DNA of 37,548 nucleotides from Vreelandella sedimenti (GTDB lineage Bacteria > Pseudomonadota > Gammaproteobacteria > Pseudomonadales > Halomonadaceae), in contig NZ_JACCGK010000029.1 in NCBI RefSeq assembly GCF_013416325.1, positions 1 to 37,548 on the forward strand, written 5' to 3'. The notes under the pieces were generated by a model. The model saw only the letters and a list, made by a program, of their open reading frames with translations. It searched no databases and was not told the origin of the DNA. The position numbers and the translations under genes were made by a program. This document shows, piece after piece, positions 1-7,569 of this stretch; the stretch's first letter is position 1, and each line of letters starts with the position of its first letter.

Positions 1-90
1 CTTGAGTAGATGGGTTTGGTGGCTCGCTTACTTTTTTTCGACTTGCAGCACGTCCGAGCGCAAAATAAAACCGAACTAGCAGCCAGTAAC

Positions 91-383
91 GACAACATCA
101 AAGAGCGGCGTACCAGCCGCCCCGCTTCGCCCCACCCTACGCCACGGAAGACGATGCCCTGGCCGCCGCCCACGCCGAATGACAACGCATCCAACGCGGC
201 CTGGCAGAGCTTGAGCTAACGCTGGCATTGGGGCGGGCAGATATTTTGCCACAGTCGCCACTCACGCTTAGCGGCTACAAGCCCCAGATTGATGCCACCA
301 ACTGGTTGGTGGCAGAAGTGACGCACTCGCTGAATAATGGTGGGTTTGGGACGCAGGTTAGGTGTGAAGTGAAAGGAAAATAG
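91..383 (+). pseudogene. C-terminal remnant of a phage late-control protein D (P2 gpD-like tail protein)
   Basis: In the frame that ends with TAG at 381-383 the translation reads YATEDDALAAAHAE, a TGA stop at 180-182, then QRIQRG, LTLALGRADI, LSGYKPQID and WLVAEVTHSLNNGGF. This is the typical C-terminal block of P2-type gpD proteins, in which WQRLQRG is expected exactly at the stop, so TGG appears to have become TGA. Upstream, DNIKERR lies in a different frame (91 onward) and resembles the segment that normally precedes the block, which implies a frameshift near 115-125. There is no intact start in the window. The fragment is a decayed prophage gene, not an expressed protein. Family assignment is from memory of the gpD C-terminus. 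Confidence 0.6.
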
Positions 384-573
384 AAAGGTTATGGAAGTTG
401 CTGCCCCCTTCATGGCGGCCCCCCAGGATAGTAAAGAACTTCATGTATGCTAGCCCAAGCACGGCAGGCAGAATGTAACATAAAGTTGGCACTAAGATGG
501 TGCTGAATAGTTCCCTATCGTCGCCACCGCCCATTTGGTGAGAGGCTTTACTAAGATATTCTCGCTGCACCAT
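358..573 (-). CDS. Possible small membrane protein downstream of the Cys/His-rich gene
   Basis: A 71-residue ORF starts at 573 and overlaps the end of the upstream 320-residue gene (stop at 551-553) by 23 bases in a different frame, which would allow translational coupling. Its centre (about residues 24-46, from STILVPTLCY to AYMKFF) is one clear hydrophobic segment. It is followed by a Gly-rich loop and a tail that runs into the phage remnant, so the C-terminus may be artificial. An internal ATG (residue 14) is an alternative start. I do not recognise a family. The overlap and the membrane segment argue for a real gene; the short length and the remnant at its 3' end argue against. Confidence 0.35.
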   Translation of the reverse strand: MVQREYLSKASHQMGGGDDRELFSTILVPTLCYILPAVLGLAYMKFFTILGGRHEGGSNFHNLSIFLSLHT

Positions 574-1513
574 GATTAACTAGCACCTCAGCCCTCACCT
601 CTTTATAAGCTGCTTTAGGATCGTTTTTCTTCAAGCCCGTCGAAAAATCATTAAAACATTTAATTACTTTTGAATTTTCACTCGAAAAATCTGAAAGAAA
701 AGAAAAATAACGGAAATCATTAGTCAAAAATTCATAATAGTATTTTTCGAATTCATTTATTTTACCCAACTGTCTTTGATACAAACTAAAACCTTTAGAA
801 ATATCTGAAAGCTGCCTATATGATGTATTATTTGTTATCGCTTCAAAAGACTTAATTGTTTTCACTGCATCGGAAACCTTCCTTTTTGCCGAAGTAATCA
901 ACCTTAGATTAAGGAATCGCAACCCTTTTATACTGTAGACAGCTGTCCTAACATAATCACTTTCTGTTTTCTCCTCACCATCTTCTATATATTTCCTATC
1001 GTAGACCAATGTAACAGCTATGTTTTTAGTATCGGTTTTTACTCTTTGCTCCAATGATCTTCCAACAGAACGAGGAAGCCTCCCAAACAAATCAACAATA
1101 ATATTTTCTAATCTTTTTGCTTTTTCATATGCCTCAAAAACTTCTTCATAAGTACATATCGAATCACCTATTTTATCTTTAACAACCTGCATTTTGTCTT
1201 GTCTTTCTTCTTCTTTTTTCAATAATTTTACATCCTTTAATAGCTTCTCTTCATTACCCAACTTATAAACACATTCATTTCCTATTATAGTCACAGAACC
1301 ATTTTTCAACTCTACAGCATAACCGTGATTATGAGCAGTATTGCACACCCTATTCTCTCTAAAAAAACAACATCTTACCCGTTCTTTAAACCGATAAACG
1401 CCTAGAATATTTGCATAGTATTCTTTTTCAAATACCTCCCCTTCTACAAAGCCAGGTAAGGCAACAACTTCTTCATAGCTTTTAAATTTATGTACTTTAT
1501 CTTTAAAATCCAT
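551..1513 (-). CDS. Uncharacterised protein with Cys/His-rich N-terminal domain and helical C-terminal region
   Basis: The protein has 320 residues. The start is well supported: AGGGAG lies a few bases before the ATG at 1513. The N-terminal 85 residues hold GFVEGEVFEKEYYANILG, then C48, C49, C57, H61, H63 and C81 in an arrangement that suggests a zinc site (CC..., C-x3-H-x-H-G, IGNEC). Residues about 85-190 are rich in Lys and Glu and probably helical or coiled coil; the rest is mixed helical with many aromatic residues. The layout resembles a widespread uncharacterised bacterial family often seen in accessory DNA (from memory). The gene is much more AT-rich than the housekeeping genes here, consistent with transfer. 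Function unknown; it could be cargo, possibly with the membrane ORF overlapping its 3' end. Confidence 0.75.
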   Translation of the reverse strand: MDFKDKVHKFKSYEEVVALPGFVEGEVFEKEYYANILGVYRFKERVRCCFFRENRVCNTAHNHGYAVELKNGSVTIIGNECVYKLGNEEKLLKDVKLLKKEEERQDKMQVVKDKIGDSICTYEEVFEAYEKAKRLENIIVDLFGRLPRSVGRSLEQRVKTDTKNIAVTLVYDRKYIEDGEEKTESDYVRTAVYSIKGLRFLNLRLITSAKRKVSDAVKTIKSFEAITNNTSYRQLSDISKGFSLYQRQLGKINEFEKYYYEFLTNDFRYFSFLSDFSSENSKVIKCFNDFSTGLKKNDPKAAYKEVRAEVLVNHGAARIS

Positions 1514-1723
1514 TATTTCTCCCTACCATCATTGTTGTGAAGCTAAGTCTAGTGTAGCTAACCACAAAAACCTCCAGCCATCCATGGCCGGGGCTCATCC
1601 TAATTGCCGCAATCTTCTGACGAGACCCGTAGGCAACGCGTGCTATTAGGCGACATCTTCAGCTTGGCAAGCTTCTGCCTAATTAGATGTAAGCCAAAGC
1701 CGACACAATTTGTAAGAGATTAC

Positions 1724-2098
1724 CTACACCGCCCAACACCGCGCCTGCCGCTCCACCACGCCCTTGAACTGCTGCGTGTTCACGAAGTAGCCCTGCCCAC
1801 CCTCAGGTGGCAACAACCGGCAACGACTGCCAACACGGTGGGATTTAAACAATCGGTACTCTCCTTCTACCTCCGCCACTACCAGATCAGCGTGCCCGAA
1901 CGATAGTGCTTCATCCACCACCAGCACATCGCCCTCCATCCACGGCCCACCTGGACGTGAGTCCTCACTAATCTCCACCAGAAAGCAGCTGGGTGAAAAT
2001 CTTCGCTTATCCATTTCTGCTACCGCTGGGTGCTCCACGCCCACCGCTGCTGGCCCCAAGTAGTTCACTCGCATGCTGTTGCCCGGTGCTTGCTCCAC
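1724..2098 (-). CDS. umuD: UmuD-like S24 family peptidase
   Basis: The product resembles the SOS-induced partner of DNA polymerase V. The S24 core is recognisable: ISEDSRPGGPWMEGDVLVVDEAL corresponds to the GDSM...GDLLIVD segment carrying the nucleophilic Ser, and VEGEYRLFKSH corresponds to the segment with the catalytic Lys. The longest frame starts with GTG at 2098. The ATG at 2074 (MRVNYLGPAAVG) matches usual family starts better and gives 116 residues; neither has a strong ribosome binding site. The N-terminal arm with the self-cleavage site of classical UmuD is short or absent, so it may act in its processed form or not be cleaved. It diverges from umuC rather than preceding it in an operon, with a LexA box between. 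Confidence 0.7.
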   Translation of the reverse strand: MEQAPGNSMRVNYLGPAAVGVEHPAVAEMDKRRFSPSCFLVEISEDSRPGGPWMEGDVLVVDEALSFGHADLVVAEVEGEYRLFKSHRVGSRCRLLPPEGGQGYFVNTQQFKGVVERQARCWAV

Positions 2099-2148
2099 AT
2101 TAAGCGACGTATATTAGCGTTTGCCTGTCGCTTCTCTGGCTACCAATA

Positions 2149-2164
2149 CTGTATTAATTAACAG
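2149..2164. promoter_or_regulatory. LexA (SOS) box
   Basis: CTGTATTAATTAACAG is a perfect CTGT-N8-ACAG palindrome, the consensus LexA operator of gammaproteobacteria. It lies 25 bases before the umuC start (2190) and about 50-75 bases before the divergent umuD start, so one box could repress both genes. Confidence 0.85.
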
Positions 2165-2189
2165 TTTTAAACAAGTAGAGAATCTAAAT

Positions 2190-3522
2190 ATGATTGGCTT
2201 AGTGGACTGTAACAACTTCTACGTCAGCTGCGAGAGCGTGTTTAACCACAAGCTGAACGGCCGCCCCGTGGGCATTATGTCCAACAACGACGGCTGCATT
2301 ATTGCCCGTTCGGAAGAGTTGAAAGCGCTGGGTATCGAGATGGGTACACCGGCCCACCAGGTGCGTCACCTGGTCGAACGCGGCGAGATCGTGCTGCACT
2401 CCTCTAACTACGAGCTCTACGGCGATATGTCCCAACGGGTGCAAGGCATTCTGGAGCAAGAAACCGCCGGCGTGGAGCCCTACTCAATCGATGAGATGTT
2501 TGTCCGCATGGATGGCTTCGAGCCGGAAGCGCTGCTGGAGCATGCCAAGTCGCTGCATAGGAAGATCCGCCGCGGCACTGGCATTCCTGTGTGTGTGTCG
2601 GCGTTGCCGCTACCCACACCCTCGCCAAGCTGGCCAACCGCATCGCTAAGAAGCACCCCGGCTACCCCGGCGTGTGCATCCTTCACGCAGGGAGCGACGA
2701 AGCCAGGCATCTGCTGCAGCAAATTGAGGTGAGCGATGTATGGGGCGTGGGCCGCCGGCTAAACGAGCGCCTGCAGATCCTCGGCATCTACACCGCCTGA
2801 GATCTACGCGAAGCGGACGCCAGCGCCTAAGGCGCAAGTTCTCGGTCAACATGGAGCGCACGGTGCTGGAACTGCGCGGCACCAGTTGCCTGGAGATGAA
2901 CGACTTCAACGAACCGCGAAAACGCATCATGACCAGCCGATCGTTCGGCCGCCCTACCTCCCAGATTTACGATCTACAGGGCGCTATTCGCCAACACGCC
3001 CAACGGGGCGCCGAAAAGCTACGCGAGCAAAAGAGCCTCGCCCGCGCCGTGCTGGTGTTTCTTAAAACCGACCGCTTCCGGCCCGACCTGCCCCAGTACT
3101 CCCCCAGCCTGGCGGTAGAAATGGAACGCCCCAGCCAGGACACCCGCGACATCCTTTACGCAGCCCAGGAGGCGCTGCGCAAGATCTACCGGCCCAAGTA
3201 CGGCTACAAGAAAGCGGGCGTGATGCTGATCGGCCTCACCGACGAAAACCGCCAACAGCTCAGCCTGATGGACACACCGCAAACGGAAGAGGAACGCCAG
3301 CGCAGCCAAAAGCTCATGGCCACCATGGACGCGCTGAACGAGAAGATGGGCAAAGGAACGGTACGCCTGGGCCTTCCGAAAAAGAACGCCCCCTGGCACC
3401 TACGCTGCGCGAACCGGAGTCCGCGCTATACGACGAATTGGGATGAGTTGATGAAGGTGTATACAGATGAGGGAGCGGCAAGAAGAGATAAAACAAGCAC
3501 AAATTTATATAATCGGCAATAA
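2190..3522 (+). pseudogene. umuC: umuC (DNA polymerase V catalytic subunit, Y family), broken by two frame disruptions
   Basis: UmuC is the translesion polymerase of the SOS response. The first frame starts at ATG 2190 (MIGLVDCNNFYVSCE, then SIDEMFV with the catalytic acidic pair of Y-family polymerases). It reads into a (GT)5 run at 2589-2598; removing one GT unit restores IPVCVGVAATHTLAKLANRIAKK, which continues in the frame from 2591. That frame hits TGA at 2798-2800, where Trp is expected, and then TAA just before 2830. The remainder (RRKFSVNMERTVLE to WDELMKVY) resumes with one base missing near 2828. All regions of a roughly 420-residue UmuC are present, so it is a recently inactivated gene or contains sequencing errors. 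The last 20-odd residues before the stop at 3520-3522 do not look like a normal UmuC tail. Confidence 0.9.
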
Positions 3523-3636
3523 AAAGGAGCATTTGTATAGAGAGGCGCGCTCAAGCTCATCAATTAAATCATCACTTGCATTAAAGATTCTGGGAACCTC
3601 GATAGTATAACAATCTGCCGAAGAAGTACTTAGCAT
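3505..3636 (-). CDS. Small ORF of unknown function (43 residues)
   Basis: An ATG at 3636 opens a 43-residue frame containing YTIEVPRIFNASDDLIDELERA, which reads like real protein (alternating polar and hydrophobic, low in rare residues). Its end overlaps the abnormal 3' tail of umuC by about 18 bases, so it may be the surviving 5' piece of a longer gene cut at this junction. No clear ribosome binding site and no family recognised. Confidence 0.25.
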   Translation of the reverse strand: MLSTSSADCYTIEVPRIFNASDDLIDELERASLYKCSFLLPII

Positions 3637-3686
3637 ATCAACCTATGAAACGACTTAACCAAGGAATGGACTAAGTTCCTGTAAAA

Positions 3687-3803
3687 TTATTTTTTACGAT
3701 CTTTCTTCAATCGACGAATGCGAAATATCGCCATAATAATAACTCCAAACATAACGATTAAAATTGGAGAAACCCCAATCAAAAACCTTTGAAATTCGTC
3801 CAT
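3687..3803 (-). CDS. Small single-span membrane protein (38 residues)
   Basis: The frame from ATG 3803 to TAA 3687-3689 encodes MDEFQRFLIGVSPILIVMFG followed by VIIMAIFRIRRLKKDRKK. The N-terminus is short and acidic/polar, about 20 hydrophobic residues (8-27) form one membrane span, and the C-terminus is strongly basic, giving a textbook N-out/C-in single-pass small membrane protein. An AAAGG lies about 9 bases before the start. It is the first gene downstream of xre on the same strand, about 180 bases away. Such proteins are common as toxins or small regulators, but nothing here shows which. Confidence 0.5.
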   Translation of the reverse strand: MDEFQRFLIGVSPILIVMFGVIIMAIFRIRRLKKDRKK

Positions 3804-3985
3804 ACAAGAGCCTTTTGATACGTGCGCCAGGTTTAGTTTTATTAAAGATTGCTGTGACCTAGTTGCAAACGAACTGTTTTTTTCTTTGTGGCATTTTCTA
3901 TCGAGTGGGATTACAAAATACTATTTATCGCCGTGATTATATTTGACTTGATTAGGCACGGTTATGCATATGAGCTTGCTACGAA

Positions 3986-4303
3986 TCAGTCATCATCAGA
4001 CGTTTTTCTTGCTTTTAGCTGCTCAAGCAATTTTTGACGCTCTGTGGGACTGAGCTTGTCTAGCTCAAGAATAAGCTCAGCAACGGTCTCGTCTTCACAG
4101 AATAAGTAGGGAATAGGCACGTCTAATGCCTCAGAAAGCCTTCTCAGCAACTGAAAATTGGGTGCATGTTGCCCCTTTTCATACTGCGTCATACGTGCAC
4201 TCGCCAAATTCGGCTCCATGCCGAGGTATTCACCTAACTGCCTTTGCGTCATTCCTGCTGCTAGCCTAGCGGCTCTCAAGCGACGTGGGAGCGGACTATC
4301 CAT
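3986..4303 (-). CDS. Xre-family transcriptional regulator
   Basis: A 105-residue protein with an N-terminal Cro/C1-type helix-turn-helix at about residues 8-67: LRAARLAAGMTQRQLGEYLG, then the recognition helix, YEKGQHAPNFQLLRRLSEAL, and DVPIPYLFCED. The C-terminal third is a Lys/Glu-rich helix (LSPTERQKLLEQLKARK) ending in DDD, probably for oligomerisation. A perfect 19-bp palindrome lies about 60 bases upstream, suggesting autorepression. It sits next to tnsABC on the same strand but separated from tnsC by about 290 bases. In related Tn7-like elements Xre proteins control transposition or guide genes; by analogy this one may regulate element genes, but that is inference. Confidence 0.8.
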   Translation of the reverse strand: MDSPLPRRLRAARLAAGMTQRQLGEYLGMEPNLASARMTQYEKGQHAPNFQLLRRLSEALDVPIPYLFCEDETVAELILELDKLSPTERQKLLEQLKARKTSDDD

Positions 4304-4360
4304 GAAAATACCATCGCGTCTTTAAAAGCGGCTAGGCTAGCGCAACGCGACAAAAAAATA

Positions 4361-4379
4361 TGCTAAGAGATTCTTAGCA
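4361..4379. promoter_or_regulatory. Palindromic operator upstream of xre
   Basis: TGCTAAGAGATTCTTAGCA has perfect 8-bp arms (TGCTAAGA / TCTTAGCA) around a 3-bp spacer, the size and symmetry expected for a dimeric Xre repressor. It lies 58 bases before the xre start. Binding by the adjacent Xre protein is inferred from position. Confidence 0.55.
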
Positions 4380-4591
4380 AGAATGCAATTAATATGTTGC
4401 TGGCTAGCTGTAAGGTCAATTCAGTGCAAACAGAGCAAACCAAACCAGTTACGCATGATCAAGGTTACGTCTTTGGTAGGTTCCCCTTTAATGGTAGGAG
4501 TAAAGAGAGACTTTTAAAGCACAGCGTTGTAGCAGGACTCTCAGGCTATCTGACAGCCCATTTACTAACATGCTGAAAGATAAAGATAAAA

Positions 4592-5608
4592 TTAATTCTT
4601 TCTTAAAATCTGTGCTAAAGAAAGTGCATCAGCGAACTGTGTTTTTATTAACGCCTCTTCTCTACTTACTGCGTTCGGGTTGTAGCGTGCATAACGTGAA
4701 ACTTCACTAATCTTTATTTTAGAAAGAGGAATTTTAAATGGATTCTCATCTTGCCCAGATAATTCTATATCAACTGCCATAGCAAGATGTTGCTTATCTA
4801 TTGTTTGAGCACTTTCCTCAAGAGCAATTTCAAGAGCAACATTCAGTATTTTTTTAAGAATCCGAACTTGCCCGGAACAGGCTGCAAAAAGTGGGATAGA
4901 GATCTCTTTCATAGCCAGGTTTGGTGGAGTGTCAAACCCCATTTTAAGAGAAAGACCTTTTAAAAACCTTATGTATTCTTCACGGCAACTTGATATTTTA
5001 AAATAGGGCAATTCAATTCGTGACATTAACCTAGAAGCCCACTGCGGCTCTTCTGTAATTTCAGCGGCCCAAGGCATACCAACCAACACTATAGGAATGC
5101 CAGCCTCTTCATTGATCATCTTTAGGCGATTTGCTACTCTTTGCCGATCTTCAATTGACTTAAACTCAATTAGCTCCTGAAACTCGTTGATAATTATGAT
5201 CCGTGTTTGGCATTTCTTCAATATCTTAATCAGTGTCTCAGTTAATCCCACTTCTCGTAGCTGCCCTTTTCGTGACTCAGCCCCAAACTGACCAAGATCA
5301 CTCAACATTTGAACCATCATACTTTCAACATTTGGGCGACTGGGGATTCTACATTTTATGACGGGACGTATTAAAACATCCCCTTCTTGATAAGAAGGAT
5401 GTCGCATTACAAATTGATTTATTAAATAACTTTTTCCAGTACCTGCATCGCCGGTCAAAAGCATACATGATTGCTCTCCACCTAAAGGCTGCCTTTTGAA
5501 AAGACGCTCCCAAGATTCCAACACCCGCGTTAAGTTGGGATGTTCAACAAAACAGTGAATAAAATTATGGAGTTGTAGATGATGAGGCTTGCAGGTAGAA
5601 GCTTGCAT
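4592..5608 (-). CDS. tnsC: TnsC-like AAA+ transposition regulator (ATPase)
   Basis: TnsC proteins form ATP-dependent filaments that connect the target-selection protein (TniQ/TnsD) to the TnsAB transposase. This 338-residue protein has the AAA+ layout: Walker A GDAGTGKS at residues 53-60, Walker B region IIIINEFQEL at 137-146, sensor 1 VLVGMP at 174-179 and an Arg-finger candidate in ASRLMSRIEL. The Walker B position that is usually Asp is Asn (N141), while the catalytic Glu (E142) is kept. The length matches the short TnsC of Tn7-like and type I-F CRISPR-associated elements rather than the 555-residue Tn7 protein. The start overlaps the tnsB stop by one base (TAATG), with GGAG upstream, so it is translationally coupled. 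No tniQ follows, although one is expected there. Confidence 0.9.
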   Translation of the reverse strand: MQASTCKPHHLQLHNFIHCFVEHPNLTRVLESWERLFKRQPLGGEQSCMLLTGDAGTGKSYLINQFVMRHPSYQEGDVLIRPVIKCRIPSRPNVESMMVQMLSDLGQFGAESRKGQLREVGLTETLIKILKKCQTRIIIINEFQELIEFKSIEDRQRVANRLKMINEEAGIPIVLVGMPWAAEITEEPQWASRLMSRIELPYFKISSCREEYIRFLKGLSLKMGFDTPPNLAMKEISIPLFAACSGQVRILKKILNVALEIALEESAQTIDKQHLAMAVDIELSGQDENPFKIPLSKIKISEVSRYARYNPNAVSREEALIKTQFADALSLAQILRKN

Positions 5609-7560
5609 TAATAAGGCTCCAATTCATTAATCCAATCATCCCAACTATCTAATATATTATCATCTAAAACATTATTCTTATCGGTAGAATATTTTTGGTG
5701 AGGAGATTCAGAAGTAGAAACATTATCTCCCGAGGCAGCAGTAACAATTGAAGACGCACCAGAAGATGAAATATCTTTAACCTTAGCTAGTTTATTCAGA
5801 CCTCCAAATTTCTTTGTTGCATTTTTACTTTTGGAATTGGCAACGCCATTGATAAAATTTTGTGTACGTTTCTCAATATACTGCCTAGCCTCAGCTAGGG
5901 CTAAACGATCAATTTTCGAGCGATTATAAAGTCTGTTAAATTTGATATGAGTCTGGTGTTCAAAAAGTGATACATCCTTATACTCACCATCAGGATCAAC
6001 TGCAGGAACACAAATATACTTTTTTAAGTTAGGCAGAAATACATAAACTTGCGAAACATCGGCTGGATCTCGTTTAACCATCAGCTCAACACTACTCTCA
6101 CCACAAAGTGGGGGCGTGTTTTTTCTATATTCCACTAATTCATCAGAAACATAGACAATGTGGTTTAGCTTAACACCCTCCCTTGTAAGTGAACGTTTTA
6201 CGTGGGGCAAGCTCTCTAGAATAAATTGTTCTTTTTCTAAGCCTATGTAGCGGATAGGAGGAAAATTTTTCCACCCAGATTCCCAAGCTAACATCGGTAT
6301 TCTTGACTCCCAGCCATATGAATCATAGTTATAAATATCAACGACCCATTTATATAAAAAATGCACAAACTCTGAAAATGGAAGAACAGCATCTTTCTGA
6401 GGATTATAGTCTTTTAATTGCTGTACATTAGAAAACGTTTTCCCGGGAATTTGATCGATCAATTTTGATTTGTAGGTTTTAAAAATCCGCTCAACAAGCG
6501 GTTTTTTCCAAGGCTTAGCCACTGGATTGAATTCAATATTAGTCCCCATAGCTTGGCAAAAAACTTCTAAAGAAGACGACCAGAATTCTGCACCATTATC
6601 AACAACAAGTGTCTCAATCTTACCTTCACAAGGCCAATCTTTTTTTATAGAAGGAAATTTATTTTTAACATTTTCTTTACTCAAACACGTGTTGAGTATT
6701 GCTTTACGAACCGCATCGTAGCTGGGCTCTCTGTACCCAAGATGAAAGCCTACTATACAACGACTATAGCAATCGAGCAGAACAGTAAGATAGGGCCTAC
6801 CAAGTGGAATCTCAAGATTATCATCTAATAATATTAAATCTAGCGGAGTATGGTCTATTTCGACACGTTGCATCAAATATCTAGCTTTTTTAAATTTACC
6901 TATTTTTCTAAAAGTTATATCAGCATAACGCTTACCAAAACGCCTTTCTGCAACTTTATAAGGAGAAATTTCGTTAATTAAGCGTCTAAAGGTATTATAG
7001 CAAACAGGCTGAATTTTCCCCTGGACAACGTCTTTGTTATTTACCTCGACTAAATCAAGATAATATTGATAGGCTGATGATATACTAGGGCGTTCTTTAG
7101 TAAGAAATTTTTCGTCTATTGCCTGCAAAATTCGCGAATCAGTCTTATCATATTTATTACGTTTCCTCTGCCCTTTTTTAAACTTATTTCTTGACACTAA
7201 TGACACAAGACCTTTATTCGAATCGTATTGTGATTTCCAACGGGCAACAGACCGCCAAGATGGTCTAATCTGTAACAACCCGTTAACCATTAAATCATCT
7301 AAAATTGGATCGATATTTCTTTCTGTCCAACCACCGATTAATCTATTATCAACCATATTGATTACTTTTAATTTAGCAGAAGCTTCTTTTAAAGCTGTTA
7401 TATCTAACTCATCAAATGAACCTAGGTTGGAATATGCATCTGGATGTTCATCAGAAAACTTGTCATCGTTTAGCATGCCAGCCTTAAAGTCGCCATCATT
7501 TAAGACAGCAGACTCAATGCCGTCAAATTCATCAGAGAAATTACTGCCATTAAGTGTCAT
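5608..7560 (-). CDS. tnsB: TnsB-like DDE transposase
   Basis: TnsB binds the repeats in the transposon ends and joins the 3' ends to target DNA. The 650-residue protein has N-terminal helix-turn-helix-like DNA-binding regions (about residues 60-200, including RPSWRSVARWKSQYD), an RNase H-fold catalytic core with D236 (VEIDHTPLDL), D321 (VVDNGAEFWS) and E357 (WKKPLVERIF), i.e. an intact DD(35)E triad, then a beta-barrel-like region and a Ser/Asn-rich, acidic C-terminal tail (ending DDWINELEPY) of the kind that contacts TnsC. It follows tnsA by 9 bases. Apparently full length and intact. Confidence 0.93.
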   Translation of the reverse strand: MTLNGSNFSDEFDGIESAVLNDGDFKAGMLNDDKFSDEHPDAYSNLGSFDELDITALKEASAKLKVINMVDNRLIGGWTERNIDPILDDLMVNGLLQIRPSWRSVARWKSQYDSNKGLVSLVSRNKFKKGQRKRNKYDKTDSRILQAIDEKFLTKERPSISSAYQYYLDLVEVNNKDVVQGKIQPVCYNTFRRLINEISPYKVAERRFGKRYADITFRKIGKFKKARYLMQRVEIDHTPLDLILLDDNLEIPLGRPYLTVLLDCYSRCIVGFHLGYREPSYDAVRKAILNTCLSKENVKNKFPSIKKDWPCEGKIETLVVDNGAEFWSSSLEVFCQAMGTNIEFNPVAKPWKKPLVERIFKTYKSKLIDQIPGKTFSNVQQLKDYNPQKDAVLPFSEFVHFLYKWVVDIYNYDSYGWESRIPMLAWESGWKNFPPIRYIGLEKEQFILESLPHVKRSLTREGVKLNHIVYVSDELVEYRKNTPPLCGESSVELMVKRDPADVSQVYVFLPNLKKYICVPAVDPDGEYKDVSLFEHQTHIKFNRLYNRSKIDRLALAEARQYIEKRTQNFINGVANSKSKNATKKFGGLNKLAKVKDISSSGASSIVTAASGDNVSTSESPHQKYSTDKNNVLDDNILDSWDDWINELEPY

Positions 7561-7569
7561 CTTCTTACC

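Noticed and set aside
1641..1680. CTTGGCAAGC near 1658 as a TnsB site of the left end
   Set aside because: Only one short match, no tandem copies and no TGT at the right spacing.
1604..1906. 100-residue plus-strand ORF opposite umuD
   Set aside because: It mostly mirrors the umuD coding strand; composition (Arg/Pro/Leu-rich) is typical of an antisense shadow.
3851..3900. TGTGACCTAG followed by a T-run and GTGGCA as a candidate second transposon end
   Set aside because: It shares ACCTAG with the tnsA-side end, but lacks inverted TnsB repeats and an adjacent AGAAA duplication; the T-run is in the wrong orientation.
4394..4576. 60-residue plus-strand ORF between xre and tnsC, also examined as a possible tniQ or CRISPR remnant
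   Set aside because: No ribosome binding site, no recognisable TniQ zinc-finger pattern and no repeat-spacer periodicity. It could be a small gene divergent from xre, but nothing beyond an open frame supports it.
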